64,000 nucleotides of DNA from Forficula auricularia (Eukaryota; Arthropoda; Insecta; Dermaptera; Forficulidae): NCBI GenBank assembly GCA_024734495.1, contig JALMQS010000153.1, positions 11,757,876 to 11,821,875 on the forward strand. The letters are read 5' to 3'. Both the position numbers and the translations under genes were made by a program. A model generated the notes under the pieces. That model was given only the letters and a program-made list of their open reading frames with translations. It did not search any database and was not told the DNA's origin. Positions within the stretch are counted from its first letter, which is position 1; each line of letters begins with the position of its first letter. This document shows positions 34,483 through 45,286 of this stretch, one piece after another.

Positions 34483-35780
34483 AAAGGCGTGCGGTCCATG
34501 GATGCTGTGGATGCGGCGCATTCCCCAAATTCCAAAATATCAAGAGTAATTTCATCCGTGTTATATTTGAAAATTTGTAAAATTTTAAAAATCTTTTAAT
34601 AAATAGGTACTATAGCTACAACTAATTCATTTAAAGATATATAAAATTTAAAATTTACGGAGCCTTTTAAAGTGAGCAAAAGAAATTTGCTATTCCAGAA
34701 ATCCTATTTTAATCACTTCAGCTACCTTGTGGAAAATACTTTGATTTTATTAGATTAAAGAGTGAATTATTTTATATGTACTCGACCCATGACTTTCATT
34801 TAAAATCTATAAATTGCATTAAAAAATTAATCGTAAAAGATGAAGTAAAAGATGTTTTGGCAAACGTATTTGCTTTAATGAAGTCCAATTGAATATTCTC
34901 CCTCTCTATAACGAGTATCGTTTTGAAACGAGTGCAAAAGGCCATTCCTAGAATAATAGAAATTAAGAAATTAATCTCTAATAGTCTGAAACTGGACTTG
35001 TATTCGGACAGGTTTTAACTTGTATTTGGCATTGTTGCAATACACCTTAGGTCTAAAGAAAGAGAGATCATTCTATCCGTGGTCTTTGTCGTTATTTTCA
35101 TCGATCAGATTCTAATGAAAGAATCGCTCACCCGCATATATAATAATAACAAAGGGAAAACTTTTTCAAAACTAGGTACACTAGAGCTAACCTAGTAATT
35201 ATGAATAAACTTAAATATAAATTGTTCATTTATGTTATACTATAATATAACATCCTGTTAAAATCTCAATAGAATAATTCAAAAAATATTTTCTTTCTTA
35301 TAAACCAGATATTCTAAACTAAAATCTAATCAGTACTATGTAATGATTCAAACGAACTTTTGGACTTTCCGTTCTTGGGCTATTGTGGGTATCGGGATTC
35401 AGACACCCAAAGAGAAAAAAATCATATTATTGAAAAATATCTTTCTTCTCGTTTCAGACATTTTAAAGCACAATGAGGAAATATTTATTTTTATGCGTGA
35501 TTTAATACATTTAATTTGCATTATGCCTTCTAAGAGCGCGTCAGTCAATTTTCAACTATATATGAAAAGAATTGAAACATCACCAGAAGAAGATGAAGTG
35601 AATGTAGATTATTCGCTCTGTTTAAATATCAATTGATAAAAAATATAATGTTCAATTTGAAAATTCTATGATGTGTTTATCGATAAATTTTGCAAAAAGG
35701 AGCGAAGATTAAAATAAAATTTAAAAAATGAATGTCTATTTTTTGGACAGCATCCCCTGTTTTAAAAATCATCGCCCACA
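34483..35780 (+). mobile_element. hAT-like family E, larger copy
   Basis: The left end ggcgtgcggtccatggatgc and the right region ttggacagcatcccctg with gcccac match the ends of 12136-12396. About 1.3 kb of interior is non-coding except for a 97-codon frame (35343-35636) of unknown character near the right end. The flanks are (TA)n, so the target duplication cannot be read. Confidence 0.5.
35343..35636 (+). CDS. unknown small ORF inside hAT-like element
   Basis: 97 codons with no recognised domain. The C-terminal third is acidic and polar (KRIETSPEEDEVNVDY). It could be the decayed end of a transposase first exon or chance. It ends just before the conserved element tail, a place where a transposase gene could end. 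Low certainty. Confidence 0.2.
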   Translation: MIQTNFWTFRSWAIVGIGIQTPKEKKIILLKNIFLLVSDILKHNEEIFIFMRDLIHLICIMPSKSASVNFQLYMKRIETSPEEDEVNVDYSLCLNIN

Positions 35781-36464
35781 ATATATATATATTTTACTTT
35801 TTATATTTTCATTTGATTGTATTAAAAAGTAACTGAAAAGAATAATTGAACCATGAATGAATGTATTTATAGAGAGTCACTGCAGCGTGAAAACCTCTCC
35901 CAAAACGATACCCTATTCACATTTCCATTTATTGGTTTTTTTCTTGTTCATAATTCTATGAATATTTATGTAATTTCTTTATGATCAGAAATGATATCTA
36001 ATAATTTATTACTTTAAAAATTTAGCTAGGTGCATTTAAACATATTTGTATCTCTCTTCTACTATTGAAACATTTTAACCCACACGCTTAGTGGGACGAC
36101 TGTAAAGTAAAATTCCCTTACAAATTTTCATTTTTTTTTATTTGTAGAAAAATCAATTTCACGCATGATTTTTTTCAGTCTCTCTTTGTATTTGTCTAGC
36201 TTCCGATGCCCACAATGCTTTCTATCTTCGAAAATTATTCAAAAAAAGCAAAAAAAAAAAAAAAATATTGTGTGTTCTTGACGCAAAGTAGAAGTGAAAC
36301 GTACGTATTATTTTTTTTTCCTTGAAGCGGAAAACATTTTTGAAACAATAAATAATTTAACGTCAGGTTTTATAAAACATGGTGAATTGATGTAAAGGCA
36401 GCCCAGGGTTTAATAGAAACCACAAATTCTGAATAAAACAATTTATTAGAACGTCAATTTTATC
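35781..36464. other. no feature recognised
   Basis: No supported gene. Confidence 0.45.
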
Positions 36465-36540
36465 CTCTTTAAAAAATTCAGGTTTCAGAGGATCTTCCCT
36501 CATTCTTCATAGTTTAAAAGTGTCAACGAAGGAAATTCCT
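36465..36540 (-). repeat. family K ribozyme-like relic
   Basis: The minus strand reads tatgaagaatgagggaagat, then cctctgaaacctg. CUGAAGA is mutated, but the stem (GAGG/CCUC) and GAAAC persist. Confidence 0.5.
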
Positions 36541-36710
36541 TGTCAGTATATTCCTTTACAGTACATTTGCTTGACTAGTATTAGAGTGTTTGCCATTAGT
36601 ATCAATAGCATGATCTTTTAAAATACTCCTAGATGTTTTTCGAATTATTCTATATCCATTCCCGGTGGTGATATTTTTTGACAATCAGAAAAATAAATGA
36701 ATACCTACTA

Positions 36711-37318
36711 TACAGGGAGATTCACGGTCGATGGCACGTTAGACGTTTATGGAAAACGGAATGGAGGATTTTTCTGAAAATATAGCACCTTACATTTTTT
36801 TACCTGTTCTATCGATCTAAAATATTTTCAGCATTTCGACGTTTCGGCTTCCATCGAAAAGTCGTAGCAACTTTATTTTTTTAAATGGAACACCCAGTAT
36901 ATGAACACATTTTTAGAACCGCCCTTTTATTAAAATATTTTTTTTAATATTGCACTATACCTATCTCTATCGGTTTTCGAGATAAAAAATAATTTGTATT
37001 AAATATGGTCCAAAACATGGCCCTAATTAAACTTAAATAAATTAGTGCCCTCAATTCATTAAAAGTTGATATTTTGGTGGTAGTTTGGACACACCCCAAG
37101 TATTTAATTTACGACGAAAAATCGACTCCATATTATACAGGGTGTGCTAAGATTACTATTGTTTCCGTTATTCATAAAAGGGGTCAAAAGTTCGTTTTTT
37201 CAAATGAGACACCTCGATAGAACAGGTAAGAAAATGTAAGGTGCTAAATTTTCAGAAAAATCCTCCATTCCGTTTTCCATAAACGTCTAACGTGCCATCG
37301 ACCGTGAATCACCCTGTA
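36711..37318. mobile_element. MITE with ~105-bp inverted ends
   Basis: The left end tacagggagattcacggtcg and the right end (complement tacagggtgattcacggtcg) are paired. The arms run through gccatcgaccgtg, cgttttccataaacg and aggtgctatatttt-like sequence. TA at both edges fits a TA duplication (Tc1/mariner-like), but no transposase remains. The interior repeats a tacagggtgtgc block near 37136. Confidence 0.75.
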
Positions 37319-37684
37319 TGAATAATATATATACATTTCAATCAGACGGCCTTAGTAAGTAGTGTTGAAAAATATCTGGAACGTGAAGAAAAATTATTTT
37401 TAAGTATAATTTTTTCTAATTGAGTCTTTCTGTATTCCGATATGCTCTATAAACGAAAAGTAGTAGAAAATTTGTTATGGACCCAACATATGTTATTATT
37501 TTCGATTAATACAATTAATTTTCTTTGGATTCTCTAGCTTTAAAACTTCGGAAATACGAAAAATATCATTTTTTCAAGATAATTAAAATAAAAAGTATAT
37601 TTATAATAATTTGTTATATGTATTTTGAAATGTGAATGAACCTCTTCATTCGAAAGTACTCCTCCACAGAAAACAAATATAATA

Positions 37685-37842
37685 TGTATAAGAAAGACTA
37701 AAGATAAAAGTCAAAGCTTTAAAACTATCTAGTCTATAACAAATAAAATGATATATTTTATATTCAATTAAATATACCTATATGTTTATTTGTATCAAGC
37801 AGGTGACATCTCATTGATTTCCTCTTGAAAATATTATATCCC
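37685..37842 (+). repeat. family A unit relic with decayed core
   Basis: Same order as better copies: agactaaagat (mutated CTGATGA), aaaactat, agtctataacaaataaaa, then tttatttgtatcaagcaggt and ttgatttcctctt. Confidence 0.55.
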
Positions 37843-37894
37843 AAAAAATCGGTCTTCTCTTTAATATTATTATATTGCATGTCAGACTGTTTTT

Positions 37895-37975
37895 GTCTTG
37901 AGGGTGGAACTAACAAGCCCAGCAAACGTGTTAGTACTCGGGTTCAACTCCTGAGGGGACAAAGTCTCTGATATG
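37895..37975 (+). repeat. tRNA-like sequence
   Basis: A B-box-like gggttcaactcc (37939-37951) sits in a ctcgg/ctgag arm, preceded by an anticodon-arm-like block. No convincing acceptor stem; probably a SINE or tRNA relic. Confidence 0.35.
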
Positions 37976-38857
37976 AAATTTAAAAATATTCTATTAAAAT
38001 CTTAGATAAATATAAATTCTTTCTTATTATATTTCTTTATAACTAGGTCGACTCTAGATCGTGAGCGTGCCGTGTGTTAAAAAATATTTTACTTTTTCCT
38101 TCAATTTCAAATTAACAATGTCTGGGAGTGACATAAATGTGGATATGGATTTTTCCTTTTTCAAATCGACAATAATCTTTCTAAAATATATCTTTTCTTT
38201 TTCTGAGATTCAATTCTACTTTGATTTTCATATATCATGATATATCTAAAAATAACTGGTAAAAAAAATATTGCTTTGAAATATGAAATTTATTTTCTAG
38301 AAGAAAAATAATATTCGATTCAGATTGAATTCTGGGAAAATCAGTTGTCGCTTCGGGGCTAAACCTGTCCGGGTGATTCCAGTTGAAGCCAACAATTTCC
38401 TCCGCCCTTCTGTTTTAGGTCTTTCGTTCGGTTCCCGAAGGATATTTGTTGAGAATTGCCCCTTTTGGGAAGTTGGAGGGGACTACTTCCTCCACGGAGG
38501 TGGAGTCCAATTACCTTAAAGACAACCGATATCCCTGAGGGCCTAAAAGGAGATCACAACCCACTCACCTCCAGGTTCATTTAGGATTCATTAGACGTGT
38601 TGGACTTAGATAGCAGCAGGAATAAACCATAAGAAACAATTAGCCAATTAAAAATTATTAATTAATTTCTCAACCAATATTGTTTCTATCCAAAACACTT
38701 AATGAGAAATTAATATATCACTTACTCATCTATTGAGAATACATCAATACAAATAAATAAATTTGGAAAAATATGAAAACACCTAATTAACGCAAATTTT
38801 AGTGATTCGGTAATTTTTCTTCTGAACATTGAATTAGAAGAGATAATAATTTATTTT
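37976..38857. other. no gene recognised
   Basis: About 38325-38580 is GC-richer and holds a 64-codon plus-strand frame (CRFGAKPVRVIPVEANNFLR at its centre). It matches nothing I know and is not called. Confidence 0.4.
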
Positions 38858-38944
38858 AATGAATTGGCTAAGGGGCTAGTTATGGGAAAATAAAAAGTTG
38901 AAATAAAAGTCAACTTCTATTTGATACTTTATTTTGGGCAGACG

Positions 38945-39005
38945 TAATCGATATTTTACAACGTTTCGAGCGCTACACCGCTGCTCTTCATTAGTGCACG
39001 TCAAC
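38945..39005 (-). ncRNA. hammerhead-like motif, left arm (core mutated)
   Basis: On the minus strand the core reads CUAAUGA (38988-38994), stem II GAGC/GCUC, GAAAC, and a distal GUC. G5 of the core is A, so this arm is expected to be inactive. Confidence 0.45.
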
Positions 39006-39257
39006 TGGAAAAGATTATTGCATGTTTTAAATTTTTGTTTTAACATTTAAAATTAATTTTTAAAGGGTGGAATTGAGGATTCTATACTACTACCCAAGTC
39101 ACAAAAACACGCAAAATTTATGTCCAGCAAACGTCTGCTAAATTTTGCGTGTTTTTGTGACTTGGGCGACTAATATATAATCCTCAATTCCACCCTTTAA
39201 AAATTTATATTAAATGTTAAAACAAAAATTTAATACATGCAATAATCTTTTCCAGTT

Positions 39258-39325
39258 GACGTGCACTGATGAAGAGCAGCGGTGTAGCGCTCGAAACGTT
39301 GTAAAATATCGATTGCGTCTGCCCA
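39258..39325 (+). ncRNA. hammerhead-like motif, right arm
   Basis: CUGAUGA (39266-39272), one extra A, stem II GAGC/GCUC (39274-39277, 39289-39292), GAAACG (39293-39298), then CGUC (39316-39319). ACG pairs with CGU to give a longer stem III than in families A and B. UGCA before the core can pair with UGC after the expected cut. Confidence 0.5.
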
Positions 39326-39479
39326 AAATAAAGTATCAAATAGAAGTTGGCTTTTATTTCAACTTTTTATTTTCCCATATCTGGCCCCTTAGCCAATTTA
39401 TTAAAATAAAATAGGGCCACTAAACACGGTTCGTTTTAATTATAATAATTTATTATTGTTTTGATTAGTTTTTGAGAAT

Positions 39480-39565
39480 TTTTCTTATATAACTATATAT
39501 AACACCTATTTAAATGAGAATTTGTATCCTCAAGAAGTTTGGTTATATATAGTTATATAATAATT
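39480..39565. repeat. short inverted repeat
   Basis: tatataactatatataac and its complement, about 40 bp apart (39487 and 39540). Function unknown. Confidence 0.6.
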
Positions 39566-40299
39566 TATGTTCCGAATTTCAACTAATTAGCTACAACCGT
39601 TTGATATCTCCTCAAATCCAATTCGATTTTTTCTGTTTTTTTACATTCTTAAATGTTCTGAACCTAGAAAGAATAAAATCCAATCATTTCTTCTTTTTGG
39701 ATTATAAATACAAATATTTTGACACCATAACAAACTTTCTTTGTGGTTCCTTTCTTGAATAGATATCGTATTCCATGCAAACTGAAAGATCAAATGATGC
39801 TTGAAAATTTAAGTTTCTGTTAGTCGTAAGTTAAAAAAAAACTATAAACAAACATTACCTGAACTAGAATGAATTTTGAATTCATTCTAAAATTTGAATT
39901 ATTATTATTATTTTGATTATTTGAGTTTAGAAATAACTGAAACAAGGTCACACCGTGTCTCTGACTGTCTGTTTTAATTATGGTCTTTTATCTATTTCAT
40001 AGACTCTTTTAGAATCTAATTTTTAGAGGGAAAAGTTAATAAAGAATCACATCTAGAATGTCGATTCTGATGCTCACGATAACTTAAGAACTGGAACTCT
40101 AATGAAGTTTCTATTTGTGTGTTTACGGAACGAAGAACCCTGCACATACCATATACTAGAGACACTATCATTTGTTCTAATAATTTAAGGGAATTAATCC
40201 CCAGCCCTGATATCGCGAAACACACTATTTTCAAACCCTCAACACCCTTCCGCTGCTAAATTAGATAAAAATCCAACAAATGTATTCAACAAATCGTTT
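39566..40299. other. no gene recognised
   Basis: The minus-strand frame 40016-40234 overlaps possible retrotransposon relic sequence and is not supported. Confidence 0.4.
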
Positions 40300-40480
40300 A
40301 TTCATATGCGTTCTAGAAATTTGAAATTTTGCTCACCGCCTGCATCTTTCCCGCGACATGCGATCTTCATTTCATTCAAGACACGTATTCATTAGGCACA
40401 CTGGCTCCAGCCTAACCTTTGAAATCATCACCTTTTTCTTTTCACGATGCAGGTTTCAGTTCTGGCCTAAAGCGAATCAC
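40300..40480 (+). pseudogene. non-LTR retrotransposon tail relic
   Basis: cgcctgcatctttcccgcga and cattcaagacacgtattcat resemble cagcctccatctttcccagc and caaaacccgagtgcataaac at 47880-47940. Frame and ends are decayed. Confidence 0.45.
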
Positions 40481-40664
40481 TTCCATAAATAAATTAAATT
40501 TAAAAATAAATTAATTAATAAATTCCATAAATCCATGCATCAATATCATAAAAAAATAAAATAAAATAAAAATAATAATAAATGAAAAATATGGGCTTTC
40601 TAGTTTCAAAACAAAATCAACTCGTTATATAGAGAGTATTATCGGATGACTTAACAAGTTTTAA

Positions 40665-41385
40665 TACAACATTGTTAGTAAAGCTCGTAAAACCTTGGGT
40701 TTCATCACGCGGATAACCTCATCCTTTCGAAACATAGATTCCCTCAAATTCTTGTTCACTGCTCTCGTGAGAAGTAAACTTGAATACTGCAGTGTAATAT
40801 GGAACCCCTACTATGAGATACATAAGGCATCCTTGGAAAGAGTCCAGCATAAATTTTTGAGGACGGTTAATTATAAACTAGGCATAAGTATAGATAATCT
40901 GAATTATGACTATCTAGTTTCACACCTGAAACTCAACACACTGGAACAACGACGTGATTACAATGACATTTCCTTCCTGCTTAAACTTATTTCTGGGAAA
41001 ACCGTGTGTCCAAAAATTATATCTAAGCTAAATTTTAGAATCCCATCAGATAGCACGAGATCCCAAGATATATTTGTAGTTCCACATCACTCGACTAACT
41101 TCGGTAAAACCAACGCCATTGACAGAATTCAAACACTAGCAAATAAACACTCGACCAATCTTGACCTTTCCAGCACAACTCCTCACCAACTCAAAAAAAT
41201 CATCTTAAAACCATCAGCCGCATTGTAAAAACCACTTCAGTGTAATAAGTTTGTTTTTTTCTCTCTGATACCTATCTGTTATTTTATTATATCCATATTG
41301 TTTTAATATTGTATCCTGTATATGTTTCTTTTTCTGTATTGGACATCTTGTCCGTAAAACTAGCTAAACAGCTAAATAAATAAGT
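40665..41385 (+). pseudogene. non-LTR retrotransposon 3' end (RT C-terminus)
   Basis: A long frame ends at 41228 (177 codons from the first Met at 40695; in-frame sequence SKARKTLGFITR starts a little earlier). It carries the C-terminal part of a Jockey/I-type reverse transcriptase protein: RKTLGFITR, LFTALVRSKLEYCSVIWNP, ERVQHKFLR. The catalytic YADD region upstream is absent, so this is a 5'-truncated insertion. The 3' UTR holds gctaaataaataagt near 41370, a typical short 3' repeat. No enzyme activity is expected. The intact frame suggests moderate age. Confidence 0.75.
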
Positions 41386-42319
41386 ACTTAGGACTTTTTT
41401 CTCTAAAATTGTTTTAAAAAAGACTAAGAAGTTTCTGAGTTTTTTTAATAAATCAAGTTCATTAGTTAACGTTTGTTTTCTATATAAGTAAATAATTAAT
41501 TTAAACAATAATTCTTCTTTTTCAATATGGTTCTCTTAACAGTTTTGGGAAAATATATCAGCATTGTTCGTTCGTATTCTAACTAAATATTATAATTTTC
41601 TATTATATCAAATTAAATTTTTTAATAATATATAACATGATAATATTATATATCATTATTTATTTCATTAAAATGTATTTAATTTATTTCATTAAATTGA
41701 ACTACCTAAATAAATTACGAAAGAAAAATTTATCCATTATAGTTGAATTATTCAACGATGGCCTGCTATTACTATGGGAACAATGTGGCGAACATAATGG
41801 CCTCTATCTCCTGGGAGTTCAATTGATAATACATTATGTGTATTTCGATGGTAAATTTATTTTGCCGTCGGCAAATCTCCAAACGAGAATTTTGATGGCA
41901 TTACAAACATTATTAGCTAATGCGTTTTCGATTATGATGAGAAAATTAAGAACATTTGCCGCAATTTTTCTGATCGATCAAATCAATCTCACGCTTCCTA
42001 ATTTTAGAAATGGGGAAAAATATATTGGATATTGATTGATTCGCCATTTATGTCTAGATACTACTAGAAGTTTTTTCCCTACTTTACCTGTAGAACCTCT
42101 AATATTCACTCCTATATTTGAGGCACTCAGACCTAAAGTACATAGATCAAGTTAAAAATTCAAATGCTGATCCCCTTACTGAAAGGCTTTCGACAGAAAG
42201 CTACAGTTCGTAAAGTGGCGTCTCACCGACCAAGCTGTGATTAGAGTAAAATAAATTAAATCTTTAAAGAATTTGGTGTCGGATCTAGGTGAAACATTTT
42301 AATAGATAATAAGTAAAAA
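41386..42319. other. no proven gene; balanced-complexity block
   Basis: A 132-codon plus frame (41637-42035) spans about 41740-42030, which is less AT-rich than its surroundings and has many ATTA/TAAT and TGAT motifs. The first 30 residues are low complexity. It matches no family I know. It may be a conserved non-coding element or an unknown exon. Confidence 0.3.
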
Positions 42320-42425
42320 TATATTTTTCTAGGTGGGTTTCACAAATAAAACAAATATATGTTTTGAGTTTTTATCTCGATATATATTTCGGGTTATGAG
42401 CCCATCATAAAATAAATTAACTTAA
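42320..42425 (-). repeat. family C relic
   Basis: The minus strand reads gatgggctcataacccgaaa, then tatatatcgagat, matching 13766-13797. The first part of the core is lost; stem II GGG/CCC is intact. Confidence 0.55.
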
Positions 42426-42784
42426 CTAACCTATTGATGAACATTTTTTTGTTTATTTTTCCATATTAATATTAAGGTATAATTACTCATCCATAACTCA
42501 TAACTCATAAATAGAGACCGGATTTCTATGCAATCGCATATTTTGTTTGCCGCCACATTCGACTCAGGGGTTCAATTATCTATGCGAATTATGCATCTAG
42601 GATACTGTGGGTTAAATTCTATACTGCATTTTTTTTGCATATTTGAGTAATATTGCATATTTCAAGGATTATTTGTCAAATATTGCCTATTTCGCGCCAA
42701 ATACAGATTTTTTAAAAGTAAATTTTCGGGGAAAGAATGAAAAAAAAAGAAATACTAGTATATAAATTAATATATATATATATA

Positions 42785-42902
42785 TTAAATTGAAAGTTTT
42801 TGCCGAGAGTAGCAGAATTTTTTATATATTGAAGGAGACAATAAAAGAGTGTGTCTTCTGCTGGAATTATAAATTTTATTTATTTATAACGAGACTATAG
42901 TT
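42785..42902 (-). repeat. family B left arm, truncated at core
   Basis: Shared terminal block (tttttgccgagagtagcaga), then the B arm to aacgagactatagtt. It stops where the ribozyme-like core would begin. Its partner is 44880-44965. Confidence 0.75.
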
Positions 42903-43097
42903 CACAATTATAATCAAATTTTAATTATTTTTGAGATCCTTTCTTAATTATTTCTTTATTATTATTATTATTTTTTATTCTCTTCGGTAACTATAGCTCA
43001 TTTTTGCCATTGAGTGTTCGTGTTAGTGTGTGTGAAAATGTGTGTAAATTAGTGTATAGACTGACAAATATTTGCATTATTTTATTAGTTTATTATT
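42903..43097 (+). repeat. 195-bp direct repeat, copy 1
   Basis: cacaattataatcaaatttt through attagtttattattttt, repeated at 45287-45485 with few changes. It lies directly upstream of the spliced gene candidate and could carry its promoter. Confidence 0.8.
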
Positions 43098-43405
43098 TTT
43101 GGAACGAAGTGAACTTATGGGACGCCTCGGGGCGGTACTCCTTAGTCTGTGAAAAGTGTCCGTAACGTTAAAGAAAAACAAGCGAGCCGAATGCTCATGC
43201 GCGCGCATCCACTCAGCCACTCTGGGGCGGGCTCTTGTGCTTGCGCTCTGGTCGGGAATCGATGCTGTTCGGATGTTGCTGAATCTTTCTGATTCAACAG
43301 GTAGTAGCTCATTACCCTCCCCTACCTCTCTGCTTCTATTTATCGAAATAATCCTCTTTAAAAATTTTATTAATTTAATAGATTAGAATAATAGAATTCA
43401 ATAAA

Positions 43406-43814
43406 ATGGCATCGAATTCAGAGACAGAACATTCAGAACATTTCGTTATTCAGCAACAAATAACAAAGGTGTGCTTACTTAATTAATAAATAAATGAAAA
43501 ATGAAAATGAGAAATAAATAAAAGAATATTGCAATAATTCTACTAATTTATTTATTATATTTCCAGCTAATAGAAGAAAATAATCAATTAAAAAAATCTA
43601 CTAAAGGTAAGCGTTATATATAAATCGTGGAGTGTATGTGTAAATCCTCGTGAATCCCTAATTGATTTCACAACTAATTCCTATAATTTATTTATTTATT
43701 TAATTAATTGAATTTTATTATTTATTTATTCTATTTACAGAAATAAAAATTAACAGAAGAAGAAAAATTCCTTGGAATTTGATTTCCAACGAGGATTTGA
43801 TGAATTATTATTAA
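43406..43814 (+). CDS. candidate three-exon small gene (unknown)
   Basis: Exon 1 43406-43468, exon 2 43567-43606, exon 3 43741-43814, joined by introns with GT..AG ends (GTGTGC..TTCCAG and GTAAGC..TTACAG). The spliced frame stays open for 58 codons: MASNSETEHSEHFVIQQQIT, then a Lys/Glu/Asn-rich, coiled-coil-like middle (LIEENNQLKKS), then a basic end with RRRKIPW. It is preceded by a GC-richer block (43160-43300) that could hold a promoter or 5' exon. Further Lys/Arg-rich exon-like blocks lie at 44035-44107 and 44226-44316, so the real gene may be longer or spliced differently. No family recognised. The position inside a hAT-like element and between family B arms suggests transposon cargo. 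The splice model is by eye. Confidence 0.35.
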
Positions 43815-44034
43815 AATATCTAAGATTATTTATTTATTTATTATTAGAGTATCTATTAGTTAGATATTTATATAATATACTGAGTAAAACATTGTATAAA
43901 TTCATATACTGTTTTTTCTCAAATTCAAAAATATTTCCAAACAAGTTTGTTCAGTACCCACCTCTCCATCCCTCCCTCGGATTAGCACTCATGGATTTAA
44001 TTTTAACATTTTTTTATTTTATTTTCTTTGAAGG
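43815..44034. other. AT-rich intron-like sequence
   Basis: T-rich with a possible 3' splice site (ttctttgaag) at the right edge. Confidence 0.3.
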
Positions 44035-44107
44035 AAAGAAATACGAAAAAAAGCCGAGTACCAAAAAAGGTATCGGGAGCGTGAAAAAAAAAAAGCAAAG
44101 TATGGTA
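44035..44107 (+). CDS. candidate exon, basic repeat copy 1
   Basis: After a splice-acceptor-like ttctttgaag one frame reads KEIRKKAEYQKRYREREKKK, then a donor-like GTATGGTAT. It is strikingly similar in layout to 44226-44316. Function unknown; could be a nuclear or nucleic-acid-binding segment. Confidence 0.3.
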
Positions 44108-44225
44108 TATAATTTATATACCGTATATTATATCATATTATAATATTTTGCAGTGTAATTTTAAATACGACTGTAAAGTTAGTAGACATCAGACGAGAAA
44201 TTAATGATTTTATAATCAATTTCAG

Positions 44226-44316
44226 TATCTGGAGAAAAATATAAAAAAAAACAAGTAGGCAATATCAACAAGAGTATCGACAAAGAATAAAAGAAAAAAT
44301 ACAAAGATCCAATGTA
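44226..44316 (+). CDS. candidate exon, basic repeat copy 2
   Basis: After an acceptor-like tcaatttcag one frame reads GEKYKKKTSRQYQQEYRQRI, then KEKIQRSN and again GTATGGTAT. The shared pattern Y-Q-x-x-Y-R-x-R and the shared downstream intron start with 44035-44107 point to exon duplication. Confidence 0.3.
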
Positions 44317-44879
44317 TGGTATGAAAATTATATACATTTTTAATAAATTTATTATTACCATTAATAGCAATCTATAATTAATTTTAGTAACTTACTACTA
44401 TCGATGCTGTTCTCTTCGAGATATTTGGCAAAAATCGGAATCTACAAATATATATATCTTATTTTAGTTTACCATAAAGCTATAGTTTCTATGATAGGAA
44501 CATAATGTAGGCTTTAATTATTATTATTCACATAAATACCTGTTTCTTTTTGTATATTATTAATTATTATATATTATATATTTTTTATAAATCTATTGTA
44601 AATAAAATAAAGGTGTTAAGATAATTTTATAAAGTAGTTTCTTTGCTTTTTATCGATAAAAAAATCATAATAAAAATGTATACCCGAATAATTATTTTTC
44701 TTTATACCTAGAATAGAACTTAAAATTAATATTTTTATAATAAGGAACTTCGTTCCTATCCGGTGTCCTACGACACAGATCGACTTTTTTATTCAACAGG
44801 ACCTATTATTTCTTTGAGTTTAAAGGATTTTTTAATATGTTAAATATAAAGAGAATTTTGTATTTAATATATTAAATAT
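44317..44879. other. no feature recognised
   Basis: AT-rich. Possible 3' UTR of the gene candidate (aataaa near 44605), not proven. Confidence 0.3.
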
Positions 44880-44965
44880 AATGAGACTAAAGTTTCGTTA
44901 TAAATAAATAAAATTTATAATTCCAGCAGAAGACACACTCTTTTATTGTCTCCTTCAATATATAT
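44880..44965 (+). repeat. family B right arm, truncated at core
   Basis: tcgttataaataaataaaat, aattccagcagaag and tgtctccttcaat match the right arm of 33065-33375. It begins just after the expected cleavage position. Confidence 0.75.
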
Positions 44966-45046
44966 ATATATAAGGTTCCTTTAAATTTGCCCCCATTACA
45001 TCTGAGGATGTCGGGTGCTCCTTTTCATCGTGTAAATCAATTTTAA

Positions 45047-45240
45047 ATGACCGTAGACCGAGGGGTGAACCGCGATTGAAATTAGGTCTGCACGTCTTTG
45101 GAATTATGTGGAATTATTTTGGAATTCATTAGCTAATGCCCCTTCATCTATTGTCTTCTATTTGGAAATGAAAGTGGAAAGTGGAAGTAGATGTAGGTGT
45201 ACATGATATTTGGTGGCGGTTTACCCCTCGCCGTAGACAT
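45047..45240. repeat. spaced inverted repeat
   Basis: cgaggggtgaaccgc (45059) and gcggtttacccctcg (45216), each next to cgtagac. Origin unknown. Confidence 0.55.
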
Positions 45241-45286
45241 AATAACCTGAAGATAATTTAGAACAATACTTGTAAACATAAATTAT

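Larger units (their letters stand above)
38858..39412. mobile_element. family M palindrome
   Basis: 555 bp, nearly perfect, centre near 39131 (aaacgtctgctaaattttgc beside its complement). From outside in: ggctaaggggc, gggaaaataaaaagttgaaa, tactttattttgggcagacg, then a ribozyme-like core in each arm. No coding frame; the 66-codon frame at 39214 is incidental. Confidence 0.85.

Noticed and set aside
38325..38519. 64-codon ORF in GC-richer block
   Set aside because: No match to a known family and no splice context.
41637..42035. 132-codon plus-strand ORF as a protein gene
   Set aside because: The first third is low-complexity Ile/Leu/Tyr from AT-rich DNA, no known motif is present and no splice or start context supports it. 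Kept only as a possible conserved block.
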